A stretch of 64,000 nucleotides of DNA. Source: Pantoea cypripedii (GTDB lineage: Bacteria; Pseudomonadota; Gammaproteobacteria; Enterobacterales; Enterobacteriaceae). Below the pieces are notes generated by a model, which saw only the letters and a program-made list of their open reading frames with translations, searched no databases and was not told where the DNA came from. Positions 52,679 to 61,836 of this stretch are shown here, piece after piece (within the stretch, counting starts at the first letter, position 1; the number at the start of each line of letters is the position of its first letter). Both the position numbers and the translations under genes were made by a program. The stretch covers positions 2,393,286-2,457,285 of the forward strand of contig NZ_CP024768.1 of the NCBI RefSeq assembly GCF_011395035.1. Reading direction: 5' to 3'.

Positions 52679-53398
52679 AATCTTTTCCTCAAGTTGCGGT
52701 CTGGCCAGCCTCAAAATATCAACGACTTTTTCCCTGTTGTCCGTATCTCCATGTCGCAGTAAATAAAATATGACGTCGATCGAGAGATCGTCATTGTAAT
52801 CCACCGCCAGCAAGGTTGCCATTGGGTCAATATTCTCCAGCATGTCGCGCAAGCGGATGATTTTGTGTGCCATCTCAAGCCGTGCCACATCCCGGTGCGT
52901 CATGATTTCCTCGTCTGGAATGACCGTAACATCAACCAGCGGGAAGGGCCGACAGAAGATCTGTTCAGCCAGCTTCGGATTGCGAAATGATTCCAGCCAG
53001 TTCATAGAATATGGGTAGGGGCTGACCCTCCCCTGATAAAACAGCATCGGCACCACGATGGGTAATTCACGATGACCTTCATCGAGGTGACGCTGCGTGG
53101 CGGCAATGCTGTATCGCATCATGCGCAAGGTCATATGTTTATCGGGGGAACTTTGATGCTCGATTAAAGTATAGATATATCCTGCCCCGCAGGCGGTCTT
53201 CATCGAAAACAGAACATCAGAATAAAAAGCGCTCAGATCTCGTTCAATAAAGGTGGTCGGAACCAGTTGCAGCGAATCCAGGTCGCAATGCTGCTGTATT
53301 TCTGCCGGTAAGTGAATTTCCAGGAATTGCCTGGCGACCGGCAGATGGCTGAGAAATTTTTTGAACAGCGCATCATGAGGTGCCGTTGAGACACGCAT
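52502..53398 (-). CDS. Rpn family recombination-promoting nuclease (transposase_31/PD-(D/E)XK)
   Basis: 298 aa. The N terminus PHDALFKKFLSHLPVARQFL and the nuclease core with DVLFSMKT...YIYTLIEHQSSPD (Asp, Glu and Gln of a PD-(D/E)XK-type site, about residues 61-85) identify the Rpn/YhgA-like family. A helical region follows (about 150-235), then a C-terminal part that can be translated alone from an internal ATG at 52678. Family members are DNA endonucleases that promote RecA-independent recombination and have been linked to phage defence. AGGA lies nine bases before the ATG at 53398. All visible catalytic residues are intact. Confidence 0.88.
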   Translation of the reverse strand: MRVSTAPHDALFKKFLSHLPVARQFLEIHLPAEIQQHCDLDSLQLVPTTFIERDLSAFYSDVLFSMKTACGAGYIYTLIEHQSSPDKHMTLRMMRYSIAATQRHLDEGHRELPIVVPMLFYQGRVSPYPYSMNWLESFRNPKLAEQIFCRPFPLVDVTVIPDEEIMTHRDVARLEMAHKIIRLRDMLENIDPMATLLAVDYNDDLSIDVIFYLLRHGDTDNREKVVDILRLARPQLEEKIMTIEEQWRLESRQEVTLEMARRMLAEKLDLNTIMKVTGLSDDELQQLNSWLFHSKSCR

Positions 53399-53533
53399 AA
53401 CCGTGATTCCTGTCGTCCGTAAAGAAAGTGGCTGGACGTTAGCACAGGGGACAGCCCTCTGAAATTTAAGTGGTGGAAATGTCAGGTGAATTTAAGGGAT
53501 TCAGTCTGGCTTCAGGAAATAATCAGTCGATGA

Positions 53534-54349
53534 TCATTTCACAAACGCCAATCCTCTCAGCGCAACGCGGGACTCACGATAAAAACTCACCACCTCCCCC
53601 ACCAGCAACAACGCCGGTGATTGCGGCTGCTCGCGGGCCACGGTCTCACTCAGCTGCCCGAGGGTGGTGATTAGCACCCGCTGCTCTGGCCGCGTGCCAT
53701 TCTCAATAATGGCAACCGGGGTTGTCGGAACGCGCCCCTGATCCTGCAACTGCGCGCTAATACTGGCGCTCCATTTCAGTCCCATATAAAACACCAGCGT
53801 CTGATTGGCGGCGGCGAGGCTATGATCATCCAACTGAGGTTCGCCGGTTTTACCGTGTCCGGTAATCAGTCGCAGCGACTGGGCGCAATCGCGATGAGTG
53901 AGTGGAATGCCGCTGGCCGCTGCGCAGCCCGCTGCTGCTGTAATCCCTGGCACCACCCGGCATTCAATCCCGGCCTGCTGTAAACAAACCATCTCTTCGC
54001 CACCGCGACCAAAAATAAAAGGATCGCCCCCCTTCAGGCGCACGACATTGCGCCCGCTCCGCGCCAGATCCACCAGCAGTTGATTGATCTGCGCCTGTTT
54101 TAACCCGTGGCTGCCGGGTTTTTTGCCGACATCAATCGCCAGCGTGCTGGCGGGTACTTCCGCCATGACGTCGTCACTGACCAGCCGGTCGTAGACCACC
54201 ACATCCGCGCTTTTGATCAGCCGCAGCGCTTTTAGCGTCAGCAGCTCTACATCGCCCGGCCCGGCACCCACCAGCCATACCTCACCCTGCGACACATCCG
54301 ATCCGTGCGGGTTAAACAATTTATCCAGTGTCTTGATTGCCTGAGTCAT
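53534..54349 (-). CDS. cobA: Uroporphyrinogen-III C-methyltransferase
   Basis: 271 aa from the ATG at 54349 (GGAGG six bases upstream). Class III SAM-dependent methyltransferase: VWLVGAGPGDVELLTLKALR, VYDRLVSDDV, VRLKGGDPFIFGRGGEE, and VVPGITAAAGCAAASGIPLTHR are all present. It makes precorrin-2, the siroheme precursor required by the nitrite reductase of the same operon. Single-domain form without the CysG oxidase/ferrochelatase part. It is the last gene of the nas operon, 11 bp after nasA. Confidence 0.94.
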   Translation of the reverse strand: MTQAIKTLDKLFNPHGSDVSQGEVWLVGAGPGDVELLTLKALRLIKSADVVVYDRLVSDDVMAEVPASTLAIDVGKKPGSHGLKQAQINQLLVDLARSGRNVVRLKGGDPFIFGRGGEEMVCLQQAGIECRVVPGITAAAGCAAASGIPLTHRDCAQSLRLITGHGKTGEPQLDDHSLAAANQTLVFYMGLKWSASISAQLQDQGRVPTTPVAIIENGTRPEQRVLITTLGQLSETVAREQPQSPALLLVGEVVSFYRESRVALRGLAFVK

Positions 54350-54360
54350 GATGGCCTCCA

Positions 54361-56964
54361 TTACTGCGCTACCTGAAGCGCGGCGATAAGTTGTTTCAGC
54401 TCCGGAATACAGGAGCCACAGTTGGTACCGCATTTGAGCGACGCGCCCAGTGCCGCTGGAGAGTGACACCCCTGCTCAATGGCGCGCCGGATGGCGACTT
54501 CACCGACACCAAAACAGCTGCAAATGGTACGCCCCTGGCTCTCCCCCTGCGCTGGTCGGCCGCCAAGCAACGCATGCCGTTGTTGCGCCGTGGCAGGTGG
54601 TTCGCTGAATCCCAACGCGACAAAAGCATGGTCAATCTCTGGTAACCAGGGGGCGGCATAGAATGCCCGCTCCAGCTGCCCCTCGCGCCAGCCCAACAGA
54701 TGCAACTGCTGACCTGCCCTGGCTTGCTGCCATTGCAGTTCAGCTGCACCGGGCTGTTGCTGTAACCAATCGGCTGGTGTGCCCTGTCCGGCCAATACAT
54801 AACGCTGCACACCCGGCTGCGGCGCGCGCGACCAATAATCCACATGCTGTGGATCCGTCTGCTCACGCTGCCACAGCCAGCCCTGCCATTGCGGGCGCAG
54901 CGGTTGCAGACGCACCGCAGTTTGCTTGAGGGCCGGTTGCCCGGAATCCGGACAACAACGCGCCGCCACCAGCCCATCCACATTCGCCTGGACGCTGAAC
55001 TGACGCGTCCAGTGCATCGGAATAAACAGCTGTCCACGCGTCAGGCCGTTATCGATATTCACCCGGCCACACCACCAGCCAAGCTGCGATTGCACCCGCG
55101 TCAGATCGCCCTGACTCAGGCCATGTGCCGCTGCGTCATGCGGATGCAGCAACACAAAAGGTTCGTCGTAATGCTGCATCAACCGCGGCACCGCACCGGT
55201 ACGCGTCATAGTGTGCCACTGATCGCGGATACGTCCGGTGTTCATCAGTAACGGATAATGTGCAGAGGAAGGGGTATGTAACGGAATGGCGACCGGCAGC
55301 AGACGCGCTTTGCCATCCATATGAAAGAAGCGGCGATCGCTGAACAGACGCGGCGTGCCTGCCGGGGCAGCCGTATTCACCGGCCACTGCACCGGCTGCA
55401 ACTGGTCATACTGCTCACGACTCAGCGTTGCCAGCGCACTGATATCAAACGCGCGCCGCCCCTGATTTTCAAAGCCGGACAGCGCGGCATGTTCAATAAA
55501 TATTTCATGGGGATGCTGCCAGCCGAACGCGTCCCCATAGCCCAGCCGCTGAGCCACCTGAGCCAGCAACCACCAGTCCGGCTTCGTTTCCCCGGCAGGC
55601 GCAGCAAAACTGCGTTGCCGCGAAATGCGACGTTCCGAATTGGTCACGGTGCCATTCTTTTCCCCCCACCCCTGGGCGGGAAGCAGCACGTCGGCATAAA
55701 CGCTGGTATCCGTGGCCGCGCTCACCTCCGAGACAATCACCAGCGGACAACGCGCCAGCGCTTCAGCCACGCGATTCCCCTCCGGCATCGACACCGCCGG
55801 ATTGGTGCCCATAATCCAGACCGCTTTCACCTCACCGCGCTCTACCGCCTGGAACAGCTCCACCGCTTTGAGTCCAGGCTGAGATGCCACCCGGTCGCTG
55901 CGCCAGAAACGCGCCAGCCGATCCACTTCTTGCGGGCTGAACCCCATGTGTGCGGCCAGCTGATTGGCTAAGCCGCCGACTTCACGCCCTCCCATCGCAT
56001 TAGGTTGACCGGTGAGGGAAAAAGGCCCAGCGCCAGGGCGGCCAATTTTGCCGCTTAACAGATGCACGTTAAGGATGGCGTTGTTATTGTCGCTGCCAGT
56101 CTGCGATTGATTGATCCCCATGCACCATAACGTCAGCACGCGGGGATGCGCAGTGAACAGCTGCCAGAAGGCGAGAATGGCGGCCTGATCCAGCTGGCAG
56201 GCATGGGCAACAGCGGCCAGATCCCAGTCAGCACAGGCTGTCAGCGTCGCTTCAACATTGTCGAGGTGCGGCAACATGCTGCTATCGATGCCCTCCCCGG
56301 TGCTCAGCCAGTTAAGTAATCCGGCAAACAAGGCGTTATCGCTGCCGGGACGCAGGGCCAGGTGCAGGTCGGCCAGATCGCAGCTGGCGGTACGCCGCGG
56401 ATCGATGACCACCAGCTTCATCTCAGGCCGCTGCTGCTTCGCCTGCACCAGTCGCTGCCAGGCAACCGGATGCGCCCAGGCGGCATTGGAACCCACCAGA
56501 ATCACCAGATCCGCCTGCTCAATATCCTCATAACAGCAGGGCACCGCATCCGCACCAAAGGCTCTTTTATATCCCACCACCGCCGAGGCCATGCACAGCC
56601 GCGAGTTGGTATCGATATTGGCGGCACCAATAAAGCCTTTCATCAGTTTATTGGCGACGTAGTAATCTTCGGTCAGCAGCTGGCCGGAGGCATAAAACGC
56701 CACTGCCTGTGGGCCATGCTGACGGATGATGTCACGCAATCCTGCGGCCACATAATCCAGCGCCTGATCCATGCTGGCACGCTGGCCTTTTACCTGCGGC
56801 CACAGCAAACGTCCCTCCTGCCCAAGGGTTTCCCCCAGCGCAGAACCCTTGACGCACAGACGACCGAAGTTCGCCGGATGCTGGCGGTCACCACTGACCG
56901 GCGCATCCGGGGCATGGACTTCAACGCCACAACCCACACCACAGTAGGGACAGGTGGTTTTCAT
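54361..56964 (-). CDS. nasA: Assimilatory nitrate reductase catalytic subunit NasA
   Basis: 867 aa, close to Klebsiella NasA (866). N-terminal [4Fe-4S] site CPYCGVGCGVEVH...GRLCVKG, the molybdopterin-binding core of the NapA/FdhF family, and a C-terminal BFD-like [2Fe-2S] domain with CSCFGVGEVAIRRAIEQGC and CGTNCGSCIPEL. It reduces nitrate to nitrite in the cytoplasm, with electrons from the NasC-like domain of the fused protein. Its ATG overlaps the stop of the upstream gene (ATGA). Confidence 0.96.
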   Translation of the reverse strand: MKTTCPYCGVGCGVEVHAPDAPVSGDRQHPANFGRLCVKGSALGETLGQEGRLLWPQVKGQRASMDQALDYVAAGLRDIIRQHGPQAVAFYASGQLLTEDYYVANKLMKGFIGAANIDTNSRLCMASAVVGYKRAFGADAVPCCYEDIEQADLVILVGSNAAWAHPVAWQRLVQAKQQRPEMKLVVIDPRRTASCDLADLHLALRPGSDNALFAGLLNWLSTGEGIDSSMLPHLDNVEATLTACADWDLAAVAHACQLDQAAILAFWQLFTAHPRVLTLWCMGINQSQTGSDNNNAILNVHLLSGKIGRPGAGPFSLTGQPNAMGGREVGGLANQLAAHMGFSPQEVDRLARFWRSDRVASQPGLKAVELFQAVERGEVKAVWIMGTNPAVSMPEGNRVAEALARCPLVIVSEVSAATDTSVYADVLLPAQGWGEKNGTVTNSERRISRQRSFAAPAGETKPDWWLLAQVAQRLGYGDAFGWQHPHEIFIEHAALSGFENQGRRAFDISALATLSREQYDQLQPVQWPVNTAAPAGTPRLFSDRRFFHMDGKARLLPVAIPLHTPSSAHYPLLMNTGRIRDQWHTMTRTGAVPRLMQHYDEPFVLLHPHDAAAHGLSQGDLTRVQSQLGWWCGRVNIDNGLTRGQLFIPMHWTRQFSVQANVDGLVAARCCPDSGQPALKQTAVRLQPLRPQWQGWLWQREQTDPQHVDYWSRAPQPGVQRYVLAGQGTPADWLQQQPGAAELQWQQARAGQQLHLLGWREGQLERAFYAAPWLPEIDHAFVALGFSEPPATAQQRHALLGGRPAQGESQGRTICSCFGVGEVAIRRAIEQGCHSPAALGASLKCGTNCGSCIPELKQLIAALQVAQ

Positions 56965-59900
56965 GATGCGGCCGCCAGCGCCAGCAGCGACTGATTACCC
57001 AGCCAGACTTTGCCACCCTCGACACGCACCGGCCAGCAACGTAATTGCAGCTGGGGGTTATCGAGGCTTTGTCCGTCACGCAACCGTATCCGCTGCTTGT
57101 ACAATGGCGAGATAACGACCGGCTCCCCGGCCACATCGCCGAGAATGCCGCGTGACAACACACTGGCCTGCGTACCCGGTTCAATATCTTCGATCGCATA
57201 GATGGCGCTACCGAAGCGGAATAGCGCCACACGCTGCTGACCCAGCCGCGCCCCGATACCTGCCGCAGGCGGGATCGCCGTCTCATCACAAATGGCACTC
57301 CACGGCTCTGCGGGCAGGGTCAGCACCGGAATGCTGAGGTTATTAACTGGCTGACGCTGGCCACGGACCTCGCTGTAATGCAGGGTTTCGTCCGGCTGGT
57401 CACTGTTGATGGTGGGACTGAACAACGCGCGACGCGACGGATCGGCCAGGGTGGTTTGCCACTCGCACTGATAACGATCCACCACCCGCTGCATCTCCTG
57501 TTCCAGCGTGGCACCGATGCCGAGCGCATCGTCAATCACCACCTCGCGCAAATACGCCAGTCCACCTGCCATATTGTCCATCCATACGCTGGTACGTTGC
57601 AGACGATCGGCGGTGCGTACATAGAACATCAGGATGCGATCGACATAACGGATCAGGGTGTCGTCGTCGAGGTCACTGGCAAACAGGTCGGCATGTCGTG
57701 GCTTCATACCGCCATTGCCGCACACATACAGATTCCAGCCTTTATCGGTGGCGATAACGCCGATATCTTTGCTCTGGGCTTCGGCACATTCACGCGTGCA
57801 ACCAGACACCGCCATTTTAATTTTGTGCGGCGCACGCAGGCCTTTGTAGCGATGCTCCAGCGCAATCGCAAAGGCGGTAGAATCCTGCACCCCGTAGCGG
57901 CACCAGCTCGACCCCACGCAGGATTTTACTGTGCGTAGCGATTTGCCGTAGGCATGCCCGGTTTCGAATCCGGCGGCAATCAGCGCTTCCCAGATGGCAG
58001 GCAGTTGATCGAGGCGTGCACCGAATAGATCGATACGCTGCCCGCCGGTGATTTTGGTGTAGAGATCGTACTGCGCAGCGACTTCACCGATGGCGATCAG
58101 GCCTTGCGGGGTGATCTCTCCCCCCGGCACGCGCGGGACCACCGAGTAAGTGCCATCTTTCTGAATATTGGCGAAGTAGCGATCGTTAGTGTCCTGCAAC
58201 GGCAGATGCGCAGGTTTGAGCAGGTAATCATTCCAGCAGGAAGCCAGCAGCGACCCCACCAGCGGCTTACAGATTTCGCAGCCCTGACCACGGCCATGCT
58301 GCGCCAGCAACTCATCAAACGTGGTGATTTCACCCACGCGGATCAGGTGATACAGCTCCTGACGTGACCAGGCAAAGTGCTCGCAAATGTCCTTCTTCAC
58401 CTCAACACCCAGGCTGGCGAGCTGATGCTCCATAACCTGCTTCACCAGTGCACTGCACCCGCCACAGCCGGTGGCGGCTTTAGTACAGCTTTTCAACGTC
58501 GCCATGTCGCCGCAGCCGCTTTGTACCGCAGCACAGATGTCGCCCTTGCTGACATTGTGGCAGGAGCAAATCTGCGCGCTGTCCGGCAATGCCGCCACGC
58601 CGAGGGCTTTGGCTGGCGCGCCTGCCAGCTGCGGCAGAATCAGGCTCTCTGGCGCTTCCGGCAGCGCCATTTTATTCAGCATCATTTGCAGCAGGCTGGC
58701 GTAATCACTGCTGTCTCCCACCAGCACCCCACCGAGCAGGGTTTTGCCATCCTCAGACACCACCAGCTTTTTGTAGATGCCTTTCGGGTTATCGATCCAT
58801 TGATAGTTCTGGCTGGCGGGGGTACGACCATGCGCATCGCCAAATGATGCCACCTCCACCCCCAGCAACTTAAGTTTGGTGCTCATATCCGCCCCGCTGA
58901 AGGCGGTCTCTTCCTGCGCCAGTTGCCCGGCCAGCACCCGCGCCATCTGGTAGCCCGGTGCTACCAGACCAAAAATTTGCCCGTGCCACAGGGCGCATTC
59001 ACCGATGGCATACACATCGCGCACGCTGGTGGCGCAGCCATCATCAATGACGATACCACCACGTTCACCAAGGGTAAGGCCCGCCGCACGCGCCAGCGCA
59101 TCGCGCGGACGGATCCCGGCGGAAAACACCACCAGATCGCTATCAAGCAGGCTGCCATCGGCAAAGCGCAGCTGCACACTGCCGTCTGGCTGGCTCTCAA
59201 TCGCTTCCGTCGCCTTGCTGGTGTGTACCTGCACCCCGAGGGCGCTGATTTTGCCACGCAACATTTGCGCGCCGCCGTCATCCAGCTGCACTGCCATCAG
59301 GCGCGGCGCAAACTCGACCACGTGGGTTTCCAGCCCCAGCTGTTTCAGGGCGTTGGCAGCCTCCAGACCCAGCAAACCCCCACCAATCACCACCCCGCGT
59401 TGCGCCCCGCGCGCGCAGGCAGCGATAGCATCCAGGTCAGCCAGCGTGCGATAGACAAAGCAGCGAGGAAGGTCATGGCCTGGTACGGGCGGCACAAAAG
59501 GCACCGAGCCCGTCGCCAGCACCAGTTTGTCCCACGCCAGTTCGGCCCCCTGACTATCGCGCAGGCTGCGGCGCTGTGGATCAATCGCCTGCACTTCACA
59601 GCCGCTACGCAACTCAATACCGTGCTGCTGAAAAAAATTGTCACTGACCAGCGACAGGTCGTCAGCACTTTTGCCCGTGAAATACTCAGTCAGATGCACG
59701 CGATCGTAAGCCATCTGCGGCTCGTCGCCGTACACCACAATATGATATTGCTGATGCAGCTCGCGGCTGACCAGTTGCTCCAGAAAATGGTGGCCAACCA
59801 TACCGTGGCCCACGACTGCGAGAATGGGTTTGCTCATCATTGTGCTTCCTGCAGCCACTGGCTGCGTCGTATTGTTGTCCAGCCCGAACAGCGCATTGAT

Positions 59901-61025
59901 ATCGACGCGTTCGGTCCGTTGTAATCGGGTGAGTAATTTTGCCGCCGGACTACTGTCGCCAAACAACAGCACGCCTGCCAGCACACCATCGCGCAGGAAG
60001 AGCCGCTGATAGTGGCCCGACAGCGGGTCGAAGCTGGTCAGCGACGGCGCATCGCCAATCTGCCCGGCGCTAAACACCTCAATGCCGCTGACCTTGAGCC
60101 GGGTGCCGCTCTCCTGGAAGTAAAAATCCTCCACCGGTTCACCCGCCAGGCTGGCAGCCAACACCGCCGCCTGTGCCAGACAGGGCGCAACCAGACCGAA
60201 GGTTTCACCCGCAATTTCGCAGCATTCACCGAGGGCATAGACGTCGGCAATCGGGGTATGCAGCTGGCGATTGACCAGAATACCGCGCTGGCAAGGCACG
60301 CCCGCCGCCTGTGCCACGGCAATCTCCGGGATCACACCGATGGCGATGACGACCTGCCGCGCGGCAATCTGGCTGCCATCGGTGAGTGTCACCTGGTGCG
60401 CATCCACCTGCTGCAATGACACCCCGAGACGACAGTCGATGCCGCGCGCCGTCAGGTGTTGCTGCAACAGCGCACCGGCGTGGGCATCCAGCTGACGATC
60501 CAGCAGCCAGGGGCGATGATGCAGCAACGTGACCTCTCGCCCCTGTTGACGCAACGCAGCTGCCGCCTCGACCCCAACCAGCCCACCGCCAAGAACCACC
60601 ACCGGTCCCGGTTCGGCCTGCATCTTTTCCACATCGCGCAACGTGCGGAATCCCAGCACCTGCGGCTGATCAATCCCCGGCAGTGACGGCATCCGTGGCT
60701 GCGATCCACAGGCAAACACCAGCTTGTCCCAGCGCAGGCTGCGCTGGTCGGTGTGCAGCAGCCGGGCGTCAAGGTCCACAGATTGCACCTCTTCTCCCGC
60801 CAGCAACCTGACGCCATGCTCCGCATGCCATTGCGGCGGGTGGATCAGGGTTTCAGCGAAGGTTTTCTCCCCTGCCAGCACCGGTGACAGCAGCACCCGG
60901 TTGTAATTTCCCTCGGGTTCCCGGCCAATGACGGTAATCGCATAACGCCCTGGCGCACGCTGCAACAGGGTTTCCACCATGCGCATCCCGGCCATGCCGT
61001 TTCCGATGACAATCAGCTGCTGCAT
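56961..61025 (-). CDS. nasB: NasC-NasB-NirD fusion: electron-transfer flavoprotein and assimilatory nitrite reductase
   Basis: 1354 aa from the ATG at 61025; the frame is open to 61184, but that part overlaps nasD and is not family-like. Residues 1-395 are a NasC-like FAD/NADH oxidoreductase (IVIGNGMAGMRMVETLLQRA, VVVLGGGLVGVEAAAALRQQ). Residues 397 to about 1230 are NirB: second FAD/NADH domain (VVGHGMVGHHFLEQLVSREL), BFD [2Fe-2S] near residue 818 (CSCHNVSKGDIC), and the siroheme/[4Fe-4S] ligands CVGSSWC and GCTREC near 1035-1075. The last about 115 residues are NirD-like, without Rieske Cys-His pairs, as in E. coli NirD. An ATGATG with AGGAAG at 59840 could restart translation at NirB. No frame break is seen between the parts. 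Confidence 0.93.
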   Translation of the reverse strand: MQQLIVIGNGMAGMRMVETLLQRAPGRYAITVIGREPEGNYNRVLLSPVLAGEKTFAETLIHPPQWHAEHGVRLLAGEEVQSVDLDARLLHTDQRSLRWDKLVFACGSQPRMPSLPGIDQPQVLGFRTLRDVEKMQAEPGPVVVLGGGLVGVEAAAALRQQGREVTLLHHRPWLLDRQLDAHAGALLQQHLTARGIDCRLGVSLQQVDAHQVTLTDGSQIAARQVVIAIGVIPEIAVAQAAGVPCQRGILVNRQLHTPIADVYALGECCEIAGETFGLVAPCLAQAAVLAASLAGEPVEDFYFQESGTRLKVSGIEVFSAGQIGDAPSLTSFDPLSGHYQRLFLRDGVLAGVLLFGDSSPAAKLLTRLQRTERVDINALFGLDNNTTQPVAAGSTMMSKPILAVVGHGMVGHHFLEQLVSRELHQQYHIVVYGDEPQMAYDRVHLTEYFTGKSADDLSLVSDNFFQQHGIELRSGCEVQAIDPQRRSLRDSQGAELAWDKLVLATGSVPFVPPVPGHDLPRCFVYRTLADLDAIAACARGAQRGVVIGGGLLGLEAANALKQLGLETHVVEFAPRLMAVQLDDGGAQMLRGKISALGVQVHTSKATEAIESQPDGSVQLRFADGSLLDSDLVVFSAGIRPRDALARAAGLTLGERGGIVIDDGCATSVRDVYAIGECALWHGQIFGLVAPGYQMARVLAGQLAQEETAFSGADMSTKLKLLGVEVASFGDAHGRTPASQNYQWIDNPKGIYKKLVVSEDGKTLLGGVLVGDSSDYASLLQMMLNKMALPEAPESLILPQLAGAPAKALGVAALPDSAQICSCHNVSKGDICAAVQSGCGDMATLKSCTKAATGCGGCSALVKQVMEHQLASLGVEVKKDICEHFAWSRQELYHLIRVGEITTFDELLAQHGRGQGCEICKPLVGSLLASCWNDYLLKPAHLPLQDTNDRYFANIQKDGTYSVVPRVPGGEITPQGLIAIGEVAAQYDLYTKITGGQRIDLFGARLDQLPAIWEALIAAGFETGHAYGKSLRTVKSCVGSSWCRYGVQDSTAFAIALEHRYKGLRAPHKIKMAVSGCTRECAEAQSKDIGVIATDKGWNLYVCGNGGMKPRHADLFASDLDDDTLIRYVDRILMFYVRTADRLQRTSVWMDNMAGGLAYLREVVIDDALGIGATLEQEMQRVVDRYQCEWQTTLADPSRRALFSPTINSDQPDETLHYSEVRGQRQPVNNLSIPVLTLPAEPWSAICDETAIPPAAGIGARLGQQRVALFRFGSAIYAIEDIEPGTQASVLSRGILGDVAGEPVVISPLYKQRIRLRDGQSLDNPQLQLRCWPVRVEGGKVWLGNQSLLALAAAS

Positions 61026-61035
61026 GCCCGGCTCC

Positions 61036-61824
61036 TTACGCGACTGCCGTCTGCTTTTCGTACAGGAAATGCAGGATTTGCTGGCGCAGCTGGTGATAAC
61101 GCGGCTCATCGGCCAGCGCCACCCGGGAGCGTGGACGCGGCAAATCAATTGCCAGAATCTCGCCGACCTGCGCGGCCGGTCCATTGGTCATCATCAGCAC
61201 CCGGTCCGAGAGCAGCACCGCTTCGTCTACGTCGTGAGTAATCAGCACGATGGTGGTGTTGAGTTCCTGCTGAATGCGCATCACGCTGTCCTGCAAATGG
61301 GCTCGGGTCAGTGCATCCAGCGCACCGAAGGGTTCATCCAGCAACAACACGCGCGGTTTCATTGCCAGCGCACGGGCAATGCCAACGCGTTGTTTCATAC
61401 CACCCGAAATTTCCCCCGGACGTTTATGCATGGCATGACTCATCTGCACCCTGCCGAGATTGTGCTCAATCCATTCCGCCATCTCGCTGCGGTTCATCCT
61501 GCCTTTAAACACCTGCTGCACAGCCAGCTCGACGTTTTGATACGCCGTCAGCCACGGCAGCAGCGAATGGTTCTGAAACACCACCGCACGCTCCGGGCCA
61601 GGGCCCGTGATTTCGCGGTTGTCACACAGCAGCACGCCGCTGCTCGGCGTGGTCAGTCCGGCAATCAGGTTAAGCAGCGTCGATTTGCCGCAGCCGGAGT
61701 GCCCAATCAGGCTGAGGGTTTCCCCCGGATGAATGTCAAAGCTGACGTTGTCGAGGGCGAGGAAATCCCCCTGGGCGGTGGCGAAACGCTGGCTCACCAG
61801 CTGCACACGAATGATCGGATTCAT
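61036..61824 (-). CDS. nasD: Nitrate ABC transporter ATP-binding protein NasD
   Basis: 262 aa. Walker A IGHSGCGKSTLLNLI, signature ISGGMKQRVGIARALAM, Walker B VLLLDEPFGALD, and His switch VLITHDVDEAVLLSDRV place it in the NrtD/SsuB/TauB group. The context with nasF and nasE gives nitrate (and nitrite) as substrate. It is ten bases upstream of the NasC-NasB fusion gene. Confidence 0.94.
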   Translation of the reverse strand: MNPIIRVQLVSQRFATAQGDFLALDNVSFDIHPGETLSLIGHSGCGKSTLLNLIAGLTTPSSGVLLCDNREITGPGPERAVVFQNHSLLPWLTAYQNVELAVQQVFKGRMNRSEMAEWIEHNLGRVQMSHAMHKRPGEISGGMKQRVGIARALAMKPRVLLLDEPFGALDALTRAHLQDSVMRIQQELNTTIVLITHDVDEAVLLSDRVLMMTNGPAAQVGEILAIDLPRPRSRVALADEPRYHQLRQQILHFLYEKQTAVA

Positions 61825-61836
61825 CAGACAGGCTCC

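Noticed and set aside
61026..61184. N-terminal extension of the NasC-NasB-NirD fusion
   Set aside because: The extra 53 codons overlap nasD, are Arg/Ser/Cys-rich and unrelated to flavoproteins; the fold begins at the ATG at 61025.
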